From positions 1 to 64,000 of the forward strand of contig JASJFT010000203.1 in assembly GCA_030770425.1 (NCBI GenBank): DNA of 64,000 nucleotides, in the 5' to 3' direction. Positions within the stretch are counted from its first letter, which is position 1, and each line of letters starts with the position of its first letter. This document shows positions 22,569 through 36,307 of this stretch, in pieces. The DNA is from Darksidea phi. Lineage: Eukaryota > Ascomycota > Dothideomycetes > Pleosporales > Lentitheciaceae. Made by a program: the position numbers and the translations under genes. Below the pieces are notes generated by a model, which was not told the DNA's origin, did no database searches, and was given only the letters and a program-made list of their open reading frames with translations.

Positions 22569-25500
22569 GCTCAAACAATTATGGGCCCGGTGTCACCGCG
22601 GACCTCGACCGCAGAGATTCGGGAGGTGCGAGAAACGGGTGTCTTGGCGGCGAGACGTACCCGCAACGGCTTCGAGTATGCGGCGAGTCGTGGTGCTACG
22701 TGTGCCGGGGCGTTGGTGAACTGGGCGAAGCTCCCGATGCCAGGGCGAGCTCGGCCGGTAGACAAAGGACAGTCCGAGACAAGGACTCTGCTGGCGACGC
22801 CGCGACGTCAGCGAAGCCTTTGAGATTTACACTATGGGGGAGATTGAATACCTTCCACAAGCTTCTGAAACGGTGTGCTTGCTCGCGGGGCGGCGCCCGG
22901 TGGCAGGCGATACGGAACCCCCGAACACCGGCGGTTCGACCACGGTCTTCGACACGGCAAGTCGCAGTCAATGGGTGCCCGAGCGAGCGACTGCCACGAA
23001 AGAATGGCGGTTCTCGACGAAGGGCAGTGATTGACGGCCGTCGAGTGGCGGATGGCTGGTCGGAGGGTTGTGAGCAGCTCCCGAAATGTGAGGGTACAAG
23101 GACGCCCGGCCTGGCTGACAACGAGACGACCTAGAAGACGGCTTGCGAGCTGGTGCTGGAGCTAACGGCTTGTTCCTCACGGCGACGAGCGTGTACGGGC
23201 GTTTCCGTTCCCCCAGGCCAAATATGCGGCGTCCGGTGCAGCACTCGTGGAGCTGCGGGGGAGCTTCCGGCGCGGTGGTTGCAGAGTAGCAACACAGCGT
23301 TGGACAGCACCCGGGCTGCGTTCAAGCCTTGCAACTTTGCCAACGGCGATGCTGCTGTTGGCCGTCGGTCTTTGCACGGACGGGCCGGAGGTAGCTAGAA
23401 TACGGCTGCACCTACAGGTCGGCCAGAGCAGTGCGAAGCTCTCAGCACCCGCGCCGCGATTGGCTGGCGCTAGAGTCGAAAATCTGGGGAACGACGCGCG
23501 AGCCACCCGGCAATTTCACTGCTCACGCACGTTGAACGGGGGCAAGCAAGAAAAGAAAACACGAACGGCCCGCAGTGCACGAGCTGTGACGATTGAGGGA
23601 GAAAGGCAGCAACGCCTGGAGTAGGAGGCGTTCGGTCGGGGCCTCGCTGTAAGCAGATCCTCCAGGGCCGGTACTCGTAATGCGTCGTCGAACCCGGTCG
23701 CTTTGGCTAGCGGGCCAGGAGCTTGACGGCCGGCACGACCAGGGCTCTGACGCGGTTGGCCGCCTCTTGCAGCATGTAGGATCAGTCGGCGGCGGTGCAG
23801 GTTCAGAAGGCATGGCGTACTTTACCACGGTCGGTACGTCGAACGGACGTTTACAGAGTGGATGCCGCTGCAGGGATGCATCGGCCGTGCACCACGGAGC
23901 ATCCTGGCAGCGACGGCGAAAGGGTCCTCGCTGTTCGTCTCTGCACGCCAGTCCGACATGATTCCGAGCCGACGGGGCTCTGAAGGAGCAACGATGGGCG
24001 CCCGTGAAAGCTGTCCGTTGATCGCGATCATCAGCGACCCACCGTCGCGGCGTTCGACCCCGGAAGGCGGCTGGCAACGACGGAGTGCTTGCGCCGAAGC
24101 GTCTTGGCTCACGAGCTGCACGCTACAGGCCTCGGCCCAGCGTTACCATCGTGTGCTGCTCGCAACGGTTGCCCGACAAGCTGCGGCACGCCCAGTATTC
24201 TATCCACACCCAATTGCCCCTAATACCGCCCACTATCAAGCCGTCGTGCCTCATGCGCCGGGGACAAAGCAGACTTCATCTCGCCGTGCTGGTGTATATT
24301 GGCCTGGCCTCAAGGGGCGAGGGGCAGATTAATATGCCCAGGTCTGTCCCCCGTCCCTGAATTGCCCTCGACCGAGTACGCAGCAATTACCCCCAGCCAG
24401 TACAGGTCGGATAATAGGACGGTTCGGACGCTTGCTCTGTCCTCCGAGATCGAGCTTCAGGGGCCCTGGTCACAGAAGGAAATGGTAGTGCTGTGAAAGG
24501 CCAGCGCAATGGGTCGCCGCGTCCGCTCCCTGCTCTCTCCGTCTCTTTGAACCACAGCCCCCCCACACCGTCACGTCCAGAGTCCAGCTCAGGCGGTGCG
24601 AAGAGAAAGGGCGTAGCATCGGCGCCGCCATCTTCTGCCTCGACTGACGACGTCAGCTTCGGGAGCCGTCTGATGCTAACCTGGGGAAACCGACGGGCAA
24701 AGCACATGGAAACGCCATGGCGGCAGCGCACCAGCCACCCTACGGCTCGTTCACATCGCGACGCATGACCAGCGCTGGCAGCTAACCCGCTTCGGGCTCC
24801 CGCAGTCTGGGGAAATCGTGCAGTGTGGCCCGTGCGCTCGAGCACTCTCATTCGTCCGCTTAGAAGCGTCGACGCCTGGACCATCGGCTTGTCGGTTGCT
24901 GAGCACACCTACTTGTCCCATAGCTTGGCCGCCTGGGATCTCAAGCTGGCCGAGCGCTATCGTGATAGCTAGACGCGGTTTCGCACAATTCGCCATGAGC
25001 GCAGAAGGATGCAGTAGGTCTCCCCTTTACTAGAATATCGCGCAGCCCGAGACTACCTCGCCCTCTGCCAATGCCCGGTACCTCCAGGTTCGTCGTCCCG
25101 CAAGCGGTAATAGCTCATCAGTGGGTTCAGAAAGCGCATGACCCGCATGGTACCCTCCCATGTCAATCCGTCGGGGACACCTTCTGTTCGCAGCCATACA
25201 CGTCCGTCGCTGCCGCATGCCCACGAGTTCCGGGGCACCCTTACTTATGACGACAGGAACTCATGGTGGTTATCGAGTTATGGGCGCAGTCAGCCCACCC
25301 TCGCTTCGAACCCAAGCTGCACCTGCAGGATTGCCTGTCACACTATACTCAAGGCACCAGTCGTTCAATATCAACCGAAGTTGTCGCAGCTGATGATCTT
25401 TATCATTTATGGATCAATCGTTCCGGAATTGGTCGCAGTTGCAAGGCTGGCAGCGGAGATTTCGAACATCAACGCTCGTCTTTGGTGCGAACTTGCACCA

Positions 25501-28500
25501 TATCTACGCAAGTGAAGGATTCAACGTGGCTACAGAGAAAGAAGCTGGATGTGACTCGACTAATCGAAACAACTCTCGAACAGTACTCCTGGCACTGTCC
25601 TTGAGCCACTGTTCACGCCGACGAACGTAAGGCTGGCGACTTTCAAATCATGTTACTTCGAGCGTTCTTCCGCGTTCTTCGACGGGCCTTCGATTTGACG
25701 TAAATGGCTTCTACCGCGAGAGATCTGCTACGAGCTTGTCTTGCCGATGCATGAGCATGCACGACAACAGCAGATCTGTCGCCACAGACGACGTCACGTC
25801 CAGCCACCTGTCCCACATGGGCATGTGAGAGGAAGATACAGAGACTCCACAGGTCAACCACAACTTTCGCAGAGCCAAGTTGCGGCTGCGGTTGCGATGA
25901 CGCTATCGTCTGCAGGGCTAGCTGGCACTTAGGCGCATGCGCAGTATCCGATTGTCTCTTGGGTCTCTAGACGTCCCGTGGCGGAAAAGCGTATGACGAG
26001 TTACACAAAGGACCGCAAAGACGGCACCAAGGCGCAGGCAGAAGTGATGACGAGCATTTGCAGTCCCGTCCCATGCTTGAAGCGTTTCTCAACCACCAGC
26101 GAAGCTAGTCTCGACTCGGTATCCCGTCCCTCACCCCACCAACGCATGCCCCACTACAGCCTACTCAACCTGATTGCTCCCACATATTACAGCATTGAAC
26201 AGCCTATCAGGCCGCCATGTGCTATAGCTAAACAGCCTGCGCGAATACTTCATGATCGATGCGAACCGCAACCGATCCGGCTCGGATCGATATGTTTTCG
26301 GCAGCAGATTGACACAAGGTCTAGACACTTGAGCGAGACACTTTGGCGCTGCACGACGGTGGAAGGCGTCACGCAACGGTTGGCACAGGCGCTTTGGAAC
26401 AACTAGCCTTCTCTAGGTATGCGGTGAGCGCCGCGAAGGACCACTTCATGAACACTGTACGCTCACCATGGACTACCTCGCGACCTTTCGACCTCACCCC
26501 AGGCTCCAGTCTGAGCCTGGATCACTACCCGGTGCTTAGCAGCTCTTAAAAGCTCGGGCTGCAGCTGGATGTCATCAGGAAAGACGCAAGCGAATGAACG
26601 ACAGATTGCGTTGCCGTCCAGGGCTGCGGGCATCGCCAAGACGCTGTATCCGATACGGCTAGATTAGAAGCTACATTCGACGACTTCCCATGACCTGCCA
26701 ACTGGCTTCGTACAAACACGCCCAATCTCCACTGGGCGCCCACTTGCGCCCACTAACACAGTCGAGCCCCCATATTGGAATCCTAGTAATCCGATGGAGT
26801 GCGAAGCAGCGGCAGTCATCCTGCACGCCGTGCAGAACAGCTCAACCCTTTGGAAAATGCCGCGTCCCGAAGCATACAGCGGGTGGGTCGCTCCCTGCAG
26901 TTCTCTCTCGCTATCCACTAGCAGCCAGTTGCGGAAAGCTCTCCGCGGCTGCGCAGGACTTCCGATGTATCTTCGGCCCTATATCGGTCCCGCCCAACGA
27001 AGAGCTTGCCGCGCCCGTTAACTTGCCATTCGTCTACCGGAAAAACGTCCGCCGTTTCCGGCGCTTCTCTCAGTATCCGCAAAATAGAGGGTTACATGTT
27101 TATTGTCGTTGCGACATTGTTAGGCGAACGGTCATATTCCGCGCCCTTCTCTAACCGTCGGGCCCGACAGCTGTAAGCGGTACAAAATCTTCGGCTCAGG
27201 GTATCCTGGTTGACTGACTTGATTGGCTTGGTGAAATACTCTTGACTCTTTCTATTTCCGCTTTTTCGATACTGATTACTTGATTGGTGAAACGGCTAAG
27301 AATTTTTTGGCCTCACGGCTTAAACCCCGTCGAGACCAGGATTCCCCGGTACCTTGACTTTCATCGCTCAATTCTCGACGGAGGCTCCAAAAATCCTTCC
27401 ACCCGGTCAGCTGCTGAGAGACCAAACTCAGTGAACTTATATGCCGATTAGAAAACATCGTAACCGGGTACCAGCTATCGCTTGCATTGACCGTACCTAA
27501 CCCTAGGGGAGGTTTCCAAACTCAACACTGCAATTGACGACGTAGTTGGGTACGCACAAGCGGACAAAACCTCATACTATTGGATGATCAAGATGATAGC
27601 TCGTTCGCCACGTAGTCTATACACCTGATAGATTCAGTCAAGCAGGACTACCATCGATCATGCGCGCGAGTCATTTCTTGTGGCGTCCAAGCTCACCGTT
27701 TAGTCGTCTCACAATGTTTCCTACTTGCTTACAGGAGAACTTGTGGATGTTGGCACCGTATGCGGACTGTTGGGGGTGTCACAGGATCGGATACTTAGCA
27801 ATATGCCGTCCGCTAGAAGGTTAGCTCCGCCCACCTGCAGCGAATTGGTGACTGAGTATCTGCAACTTCGTGCGGTTGACTCAGGCAAGCGAGACGGCAA
27901 TGTCATCCCTTTGCCCGCTGTAGCGTACATCGTAGGGCTCCGCCACTGTATCGCGGATACTACCATGGTCCACCCTGCTAGGCCCTGAAGGGGATTGTTG
28001 TCCGTGATTCGCATTATGGGACATTTTCACTTTCATTCTCGATGCGATATGATGCCGCGTTTATTGCCGGCCCCGCAAATGTTCGCGGCCCGACGCACGG
28101 CACTGCCCCTGCTGTGTTGGGTTCAACAGAATGAACCACGGTCAAAGTCGCGAACATAGTATGCAGCGCTTCGGGAATAAGGTCGCGCATGTATGGGATG
28201 GTGAGGCTGCTTCTGGGATTTCGAATGATGTTGGGACTTCAGCGCTGAGATTGCATTGGATTTGATTTGGATTTGCATAGTGGGAGTCTCTTTAGAAGGT
28301 CCGCACGAAACACAGTAGGAGTTTGTACACAGTAGAGGTGCTATACCCACACCTTATACACGATAAGAGATTGCATTAGATATGCTGATACCGTTGTTGG
28401 CCAGTGTGCCACGGCGATTTGAAAGGTTCTCTTGTGATGGTACCGCCTACAGCTACGGCCAACGACGCAATTTACCGCTGTACAAATAACTCGCTCCCGA

Positions 28501-29014
28501 TAGCTTCAACGAGTCTCAAAATCTAGGGGGGTCTCCATACTACCGGATCCTATCTCCATGGCCAGTATTTCTGCAATTTACGGAAGACATATCGGCATCT
28601 TGGACCTATTGCATAGTTTGAATGATCATACTATATTGCGGAATCCATCGGTCCCGTTAGGGTTATTAGTAGGTAGCTCCGCTATGCGGACTGGTAACTA
28701 GCTACAAGGCACCATATCCTCTATTATATAACAACAAGCACTTAACCTCTCTGGCCGAGCCTCGCTACCTTGTAGCCATACATCGAAGCATTTCTCTCTT
28801 CATTGTTCGCCCCTTCTTTTGATCCCTGCGTTCGTCATTCACTACGAAGCACCCCGTCTCTTATTTCCGCCGTAGCGCACATTGATACATCGTACTCCAT
28901 ACTTTCCCCCACTTCATTCTTTTCATCTCCCTAGTTCGCATACCCACGGACGTACACTTTCTTTACCAGCCTACACTCCCCTTCCTATCCCCAATCCCGC
29001 GCCCCACCCTACTC
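22569..29014. other. 6.4 kb gene-poor tract upstream of the transcription factor gene
   Basis: No recognisable gene. From 22.57 to about 25 kb it is GC-rich, with many overlapping open frames on both strands (longest about 184 codons), which is what GC-rich non-coding DNA produces. From 27.2 to 29.0 kb it is closer to average. I see no transposase, reverse transcriptase or tRNA. It may hold a long leader and distal promoter of the regulator, or undetected non-coding transcripts. Confidence 0.4.
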
Positions 29015-29578
29015 TCACTCAACACGGCAAACCCTCTTAATCGACTCTGTCACATTCCCCCCACAATCCGCCCCAATCTCCGCAACCTCGTACTCCAAAC
29101 TCGCGAAAATCATACACCCCTCGCCGCCCAACACCCTCCCCGCCGCTTCGCTCCCACCATACCTGCCCACCCTCTTCGCCATGCCTCCAGCCACCGCCTC
29201 GTTCCGGCTCGGATCGTTGAGCGGCGTGCCCATGGCGTATTTGGCGTCGCCGGCAACTGCGGCGTAGCCCAGGCGGCGGGCATATAGGAAGGCGAGTTGC
29301 TCGTCGATGGCGTCAATGTAGGAGCGCGCGCAGGCGAGCTCGGCTGTGTAGTTGCGTGGAGAGGGGGAGGTGCAGATTGTTGCTATGGGGACGGTGGAGA
29401 GGAGAGTGAGGTTGTAGGGATGGGTTGTGTTGGAGGGAATGGAGGGCGAACCGGGGTAATTGGCGGTTGTGGTGTTGGGTGAGGGGATGAAGTGGCATGT
29501 TGATGGGTCGGTGGAGGGAGTTGTGGCGGATGTTAGGAGGGGGAGAGCGAGGAGGAGGAGGAGGGGTTGGAGAGCCAT
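29015..29578 (-). CDS. secreted chorismate mutase-like protein (AroQ fold)
   Basis: 187 residues in one exon. The start at 29578 is chosen because it puts a signal peptide (MALQPLLLLLALPLLTSA) at the N-terminus; longer in-frame starts lack one. There are several N-glycosylation sequons (NTT, NLT, NYT, NVT) and six cysteines (28, 69, 83, 155, 172, 184). The helix containing ARSYIDAIDEQLAFLYARRL and the following region fit AroQ chorismate mutases. Taking R85 as E. coli R11, the spacing gives R102 (R28), K113 (K39), D122 (D48) and R125 (R51), all present. Position 126, equal to E52, is Asn. Secreted AroQ enzymes in other fungi act on host or external chorismate, but here that role is inference. 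It could be an inactive relative. Confidence 0.65.
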   Translation of the reverse strand: MALQPLLLLLALPLLTSATTPSTDPSTCHFIPSPNTTTANYPGSPSIPSNTTHPYNLTLLSTVPIATICTSPSPRNYTAELACARSYIDAIDEQLAFLYARRLGYAAVAGDAKYAMGTPLNDPSRNEAVAGGMAKRVGRYGGSEAAGRVLGGEGCMIFASLEYEVAEIGADCGGNVTESIKRVCRVE

Positions 29579-30904
29579 AAGGGTTGAGATGTTGAGGTTT
29601 GGATAGGCATATAGTGAGATCATGTTTTCACGAGTGTTGAGTTGGAGGTGTGGGAGTTTTTTAGTAACCTTTGTGCAGGGTCCATACGATCGGTAGCCCA
29701 TGCATTATCATTTAACGATCGGCATCTTCCATCTATCTAATCCTGCACAAAAACCTCGCACAACCATTCTTCAACGAGTATAATTCCCCTAGTGAGATAA
29801 TCTCGCAACATCTCGTACCTAGTCCTCTTTCCATCCCATCCCGTAACTTCTCCTCCCTTGAACCATGATGCAATGGATGTCGGCGGTCGCTAAACCCCTC
29901 TGAGCAATGCGCTCACATAACATTTCCCGCAGTTATACCACTAGACTCGATGAAGCGGCATTTCTTATGTGAGATGTGAGATGTGAGATGTTAGAGAAAA
30001 GCCCGGTTCCGGCCCGTCAGATGCGCACTAGCAGGGGTTTGTTTGTAGATTGCGTGGACGTTGCTCGTCTGTGCAAAAAAAAAAAAAAAAAAAGCCGTAA
30101 TGGCCGTCGAGGGATGAAATGTGCATCTTAGAGGTTGAGAGGTTGTATACATGGTGGAGGTCGGTGTCAATTGATGGGTGTTGGCTTGGGGGAAGCACCT
30201 AATAAAGGTAGACTGCGCAGTGGCTAGGATGGTAGACTGGGAGGTGGATAGATGTTTGTTCATGTTTAGAGAACCGAGGTTCTTGAAGTTATGATTGTGG
30301 CGAGTGCGAAAATAAATGTCTAGTCTCTAAAAATACAATGCTTCTAGGACGTATCTTGCCAGTCTATTCGAGTACAAAGACAAATAAGCAAAGACGTTAT
30401 ACTTACACCAAGGCAGAACCCCCTCGTACTCATCTCTACGTCCCAAGATGATTGCGGGCCGAGGGCCGTAGCTAGACAATACTACCTTGATGTTTGAACA
30501 AGAGTGCATTTAGAGGCTCGTGCTACATGAGAGGACAAAGTACGTCTTGACTTCACCATTTTGATTCAGTGTAGGAGACTAGGATGTCAACAGCATCAAA
30601 ACGAGACTGCGGAATATAAGCTCCACAGGGGAAAATCCCATCGAAGCTCGCGGCTTAAGAGACTGAAGGTGGCGTGTGCAATACAATATTGCCTTTTCTC
30701 TAAAGGCCATCCGGCTCTTCGATCCTGGAAACGGATAGTGTTGTCTAATCTAGCACCATCGGCCGGCGTTCGTATATTGCGCACAAAAAGTCCGGCAACG
30801 TAGTCATCCGACCCTTCATTGCTATAAAACGTTGAAAAAGGAGTAGACCACTCCGTAACGCGAAGCTACTTATACAACATGCTAATCTATTTAAGCCACC
30901 TACC
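29579..30904. other. intergenic region with simple repeats
   Basis: No gene supported. It contains a 7-base tandem repeat (ATGTGAG, about four units, 29967-29994) and a poly-A run of about 18 bases near 30075. Confidence 0.45.
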
Positions 30905-32868
30905 TTAGATATCAAAAACGCCCCCCATGCCTACCCGGACATCCACAAAATCTACCCTCCACCCCTTATAGTTACTTAACCCTCTCTTAACCTCTCTAAC
31001 CCTCTCGATCCTCTTCCTTCCCTCTTCCTCCTGCGCCTTCCTAAACGCGTCTTCGTCAAATTCAAAATCATCAAGACTTTCCAAACTAGCCAAACTACCC
31101 TCACGTTCCCGCTGCACATGTACGTCTGCGCCCGGCTTGGGCTGGTGCGCAGCATCGCTTCGCCGGTGCGGGGCATGCGGATGCGGTTTGCCGGTGAAGG
31201 CGGATATACCAGACTGGATGACGTCTTGGAAAGAGGACGTTTGGCGGCGCGATGTGGGAGTTGTGCCAGTGAGGTCGATGTCATCGAAGGCTGCATCGGC
31301 ATTGTCTTCCATGCCCGGTTGCATCGCGGCTCTTCGATCCCGCCATACACCTCTCCTGAGCTCGTAATTTTCTTCTTCGAGCTCGCGTACTTTAGAAAGA
31401 AGGCGATCGCGCTCTTCGTCGACAAGCTCTTGCACGCTGCTGTCTTCAATAGACCCAAGATCGGCCTTTCGGCGGCGCTGCTCCGCTTCCCGCAGACGTG
31501 CGTTCTCATTACTGAGACCTGTTACGCGTGTCCGTAGCTCAGCGGCTTCACGCTCGGTTTTCTTATGTTCCTGCACACGAGTTTGGTTGCGCGCGTCGTT
31601 GTCACGGTGCAATTGAGTCAGAGTCTCGACCTTCTTTTCTAGAAGCTCGGCGCGTGAAAGGGAATCTAATGCCTTGCGATTCGCAGCGCCGAGTTCAGCT
31701 TCCAGCTGCGCAATGCGGGAATGAGCGGTGTCGCGATCCGATCCTTCTTTTGCAGCCTGTTCGCCGGCCTTTTCAAGGTTGGCCTTGAGATCTGAGAGCT
31801 CAGTCTTGGTCGAGCTTGCATCTTGTTCTGCCTTTTGGAGCGAAGATTCGAGAGTGCTGATCTTTGCTTGTAGCTCATTGGTCTTGTTTGTTTGGTCGCT
31901 CAGCTGCTTGTTCAAATTTGACATCTCCGACTCGAGCGATTCGATGGTGGCGGTTTTTGAAGCAACTTGGGCGGTGAGATCATCAATGGAGGCGGAATGG
32001 TTTGGAGAAGCCGTAGATGTTTTTCGGGTGGCCTTCGACGTCTGGGACTGGAGTTGCGCCAGTTGTCGCTTGAGTGATTCGACTTCCGACTTCTGCCAAT
32101 CTCATTTAGCATTTTGTTCATACCTTCCCTGAAAGATGATGTATGCGGCGGACTCACTAGTTTCTCCGCCTCCTTTCCCTTCTCTGCCGCAAGTGCAACA
32201 TCTCCCCTACCCTCCCTCAGCTCCTCAAGCTCCTCCTCATTGCTTTTCCACCTCTTCTCGCCCTCCTCAACCTCCCTAGCCAGCCTCTTGTTCTCCCTCT
32301 CCAGCTCCTCAATCCGCTGCGCCTGCTCCCTGTATATATCGCTAGACACCCCCAGACCGGGTGTCATAGCCGTTGGTGACGTAGGCGTACCTGACGAGCG
32401 ATAAAAAGATGCGGATCGCTGCCGAGATTCAATTGCGACGGAGGGCACGCGGCCATGCGAGGATGCCGTGTTTGTCGTTGTAGGAAGCTCGGAGGGCTCG
32501 TCGTCATCAACAGGCCCAGGCGATGCGCTGGTAGCTTCGACAGGCTCCGGTGCTAGATCTTCTGTCTTTTCCTCCACTTTCTCAGCTGCGCTTGATCCCT
32601 CGGGCTTGTCGTCTTTCTTCTTCGCGCCGCCCGCCTTCTTCGCCTTCTGCTTCTTCAACTGCTCATACTACACCCTCCTCGTCAGCAAGTGCTCTAATCA
32701 ACAAACACAGCCATGCTCTAATACTGCAAAAGGAGTAGCACATCCAATTGCGAAGCTTGAGCCATCACCCACACCTCTCCGTAAGCTTAAGAGACGTTCC
32801 AGCGGGGTACCTACCCTCTTCTTGGCCGCGGCGACCTTCTCAGCTTTCTCCTTCTCTTCGTCTGCCAT
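30905..32868 (-). CDS. golgin-like coiled-coil protein
   Basis: Three exons were read: 32815-32868, 32158-32667 and 30905-32092, giving 583 residues. The middle intron (GTGAGT..GGCAG) is confirmed because it joins two heptad frames (EKEAEKL to KSEVESL); reading through loses the coiled coil. The basic start MADEEKEKAEKVAAAKKR leads into a Lys-rich stretch. Long heptad regions run from about 125 to 400. A disordered section and an acidic segment (LDDFEFDEDAFRKAQEEE) follow, then the conserved end GWRVDFVDVR. Related fungal proteins are often named 'M protein repeat protein', and I suspect a Golgi tether akin to yeast Rud3/Imh1, but no clear GRIP domain is visible. Confidence 0.7.
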
Positions 32869-34784
32869 TGCGGAAGTCGTTATATGTTTAGTGGTCTGTG
32901 AATGAGGTACGAAGGCCTACCGAGTTGCGCCTGGTGGAGCTTTCGAGGCACGATGATGCCAAGTAGAGCTCTCAAAGCACGCTAAGCCGTTTAGGAAAGG
33001 CCAGATCTACGGCATTCTTTTGAGATGGACGATCTCAACTAAACGACTTAGATGACAGTGCAACTTTGAAGAGGAACACAATATGAATTCGTTACACGCT
33101 TGTAATTTCATTGGTACAAAAACAAGCACCACCACCACCCCCTATCTCTCCTCGCCACTGCCTCAATAGCGCTCAAAATTCCATTGAGATAATAGACATC
33201 CGCAACGAGATATAACGATCAAATTATTCCGCGAGTTTGACGACGCAATAGCTGCTACTCATTCGACGATGGACAAAACGAAAAGCATCAGAACAGCACT
33301 TTGCACGAGCGCACCTCTGCCACGCGCTCACCATCCATTTCGAAACCTCAATCCCGAGCGTCTACGCAGTGTCAAAGTCATCACTGGAGAGTTCCAGATA
33401 CGCTTCGCTGGGTATCTTCCTTACGACACCAAAGGTGAGCCCTGTTACAGCCCACCTCAGTAGCATATTCTTAGGAGAGAAATTTGGCAGCCATGCGTCA
33501 TTAGTTGTTGGTGCTCTAGTCAGCGTCTCTAATCCTTTGCCGATGAAGACATATGGACGTTTTGAATCGGGCATCAGGACGCTAGCTAGCTAGCTGGCTG
33601 GCTGGCCGGCCGGTAGAGTTGGCGCGGGTCTACATTGGTCTGGTTCCTGGTATAGTACGGTGATGATGATGGAATGCTCTATTTCCCCACTAGCCAGGCA
33701 ATGATAAAGCTTGTTCTAACATCCCGTTGGTTCACGATGTGGGTATTTTGCAAAGGTTGCGTCGGGATACAGATTCCGTGATGTGTTTCTTCACTGTCTT
33801 CTTCTTCTTCGTTACCTCCTTCCTTGTAAGCAGGGAGCTAAGAATAAAGACAGCATTTCCCCTCCATTTTCGTCCTTGGAGAGTCTTTTCTGCGAGGGTG
33901 CGCATTGGCTCGCGTTGGGGGAATGGTATCTGGTCTATTGGATTCGTGCAAGCCGTTTACGGCTTTTGTGGGACGATAGATTTTCCTGGTCGACGTACAC
34001 GAAGCTGCTAGGATGCGTTCTGTCCTGTGTCTTTCGTGGTGGCGATTGTAGGTGGGACTTTGTTGACTTCCGCGGCTCTGGCTTGTTCCTTTTAGTGGTG
34101 AAAGTTTGAGGATGGCGATGTTATTGATCAGATCCTAAGCCTTTTTGTACTAGGTACTTGAGCTTGAGAAGTAGTAATGATTATGGAACCGGAAATTTAA
34201 ATAAAGATGGATTAATATCTCGCACGGCTCGAGGAATTAGGTATGACCATGCAGAAGCCTCCATGAAAACTACTCATTCACTCAACAAGGTACAAAAATT
34301 CCAGCCATTTAAATCAACGAGTACATCTATGCATCCGCCTGGACCCTCCACTCAACCACCTTCGTCTCTACTTAGTTTTTCATATGGTTCTTCTGTAGCG
34401 AGGAATGAGGTCGTGCTTGGGAAACAAGAAGCTGAAGTCTTTGTTTTGCATGGTATGGAACACTCCAACGTCCGTATGCGGGGCGAAAGGCTGGCGTTCC
34501 GAGTCGTACGGCATGTGCAGATGTAGGGTTTGTGAACGGCTGCATCGGAAGAAAGGTAAGACATGCATTTGTTAGTAGCTGTGATTCCGCGGTTAGTAAC
34601 GGGTATGTCAAGTTTCACCTCACCACGGCAGAGCCGACCATTTCCCTCCACCTGCTTCCGCAAATCACCAAGCGTAGAGTAACCGCACATTCTAGTGTAG
34701 GCACGTTACGGTACAGTGTGACTACCCAACATACGAGCGCCGCACACCGATGTTGGAGATCGGTAACACAAAGCTTGCATCTTG

Positions 34785-34812
34785 GTGACCGATCAGGCGT
34801 GACCGATCAGGC
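34785..34812. repeat. 14-base tandem duplication
   Basis: Two adjacent perfect copies of GTGACCGATCAGGC. Confidence 0.85.
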
Positions 34813-36273
34813 GAACCGACTATGCCACTGTGCTGCATATATGAATGCATGTGCAATCCCAGCGCTACGGACCTGGAATACATGCCAGTCAGAATCGACG
34901 GTAGGGCACCATCAACGTGCTCGGCCGTGTTGCTCAGAAAATGAGCGTATGAAAGGTGAAGTTTGGGTCATGTGATGGCGCTCGCTTGCATGATGTGCTG
35001 ACGGCATGCAGTATGGGCTTTGCTTAAGCTGAGATGGCGGAATCCTAGCGCTTGCGGTCGCATTCGTCGTCTACCTCGCAGGCCACGTCGTCCATCCTCA
35101 GTCCGACTTTCACGCTACTGCAAGGGTGGTTGGCATTCCACGGCCGCTGCTCGCAACGCTCACGCCGCTGGAACAACGCACATGTGTACGAAAAAGCCCA
35201 CAGGGCTGATGGATCCAATACGAGATTCTGGAGATGGCACGCATTGCATGCATGAAACATGGCGCGCATAACTTATCTTCCCAAACTCTAGCATATTTAT
35301 CGCAACGTCAGCCTTCATGCCCGGCGCAGCTGAAAAGCCGGCAGTGCTTCGCCTGGTCTTTGCTGGTGGTGGCTCAAAGTAGCCGGCATGTCTCAAAGAG
35401 GGTATTAGAAGGGAAGCCCCATGCAAGCCGGCGTCGAGACACAGCTAGCGTTCTGACGAGCATGACAAGTAGGTAAGGCGAGACAGGTCTGTTCGTCTGA
35501 CTGCATGCCCGAGCAGCCGAAACATGCGGGTTTGAGGGAAAGCCAGAGATGGCCCTTTTCCAGACCAGCCAATCGCATTGCGCGAGCTGAACGATTAGGG
35601 GGCCGCGCCGGACGCCGCGGACCGACAGTGGTGTGGAAGCAAACCACACAGGCTTTGGTGGCGCGGCTCCAAGACGTGACGTTGCTTTACTCCGGCCGCC
35701 AAGCCGTGACAGCTCTTGGCGTTTGGCTGTCGCAAGCGGGAGCTATCAACCGCGGAACCGCCAATCCAGTCCCACGAGCGTGGAACGAATGCGTGATATT
35801 CTGGTTGGCTCGAGCAGACGAGCAGATGAGCAGTTTCTTCAGCTGGTGCTGGTTTCGCCGAGGGGAAGACTGTGCACTAGCTTTCCGTAGGCTGCCTGTC
35901 TCGTTCGTCTTCCTCTGGTCGAGCATGCCTAGCAAGATGCACATTGCAAACGAAGTCCTGATTACCTTCCGCGTCAGGAGCAGTGTCTGCCTTGCTTCTT
36001 CCATGGCTTGAGCTCGCCAGAACGTCCATTCAAAATGCGCCACATAAATCACTCGCGCTGCTCCGCTTCCAGTAGTCTTCTACGCACGTAACCCGGCCCA
36101 GGGGGAGTGCGCAAGCCTTGTGGCGCACACGCTGCTCTACCTTTGCCGCCTCCGCTTACGTCCGCTGTTTTGTCTCGTCGCAGCTTTGTTTACATGCGAC
36201 CTCCCAGGGCACCGTGGTCGAAATTGCTAATTTCGTAGCGAATTGGCAATTAGGGGTCCATGTAAGGTGGTGG

Positions 36274-36307
36274 ACCTGTGGCAGACCTGTGGCAGACCCT
36301 GTGGCAG
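36274..36307. repeat. 11/12-base tandem repeat, three copies
   Basis: Two copies of ACCTGTGGCAG and a third with one extra C. A partial CTGTGGCG follows about 5 bases later. Confidence 0.85.

Noticed and set aside
22571..24908. Many overlapping open frames of 60-184 codons on both strands
   Set aside because: GC-rich non-coding DNA yields such frames. None has family motifs or splice-consistent extension.
34785..36307. Short tandem repeats considered as a CRISPR array
   Set aside because: Two or three adjacent copies without spacers, in a eukaryotic genome.
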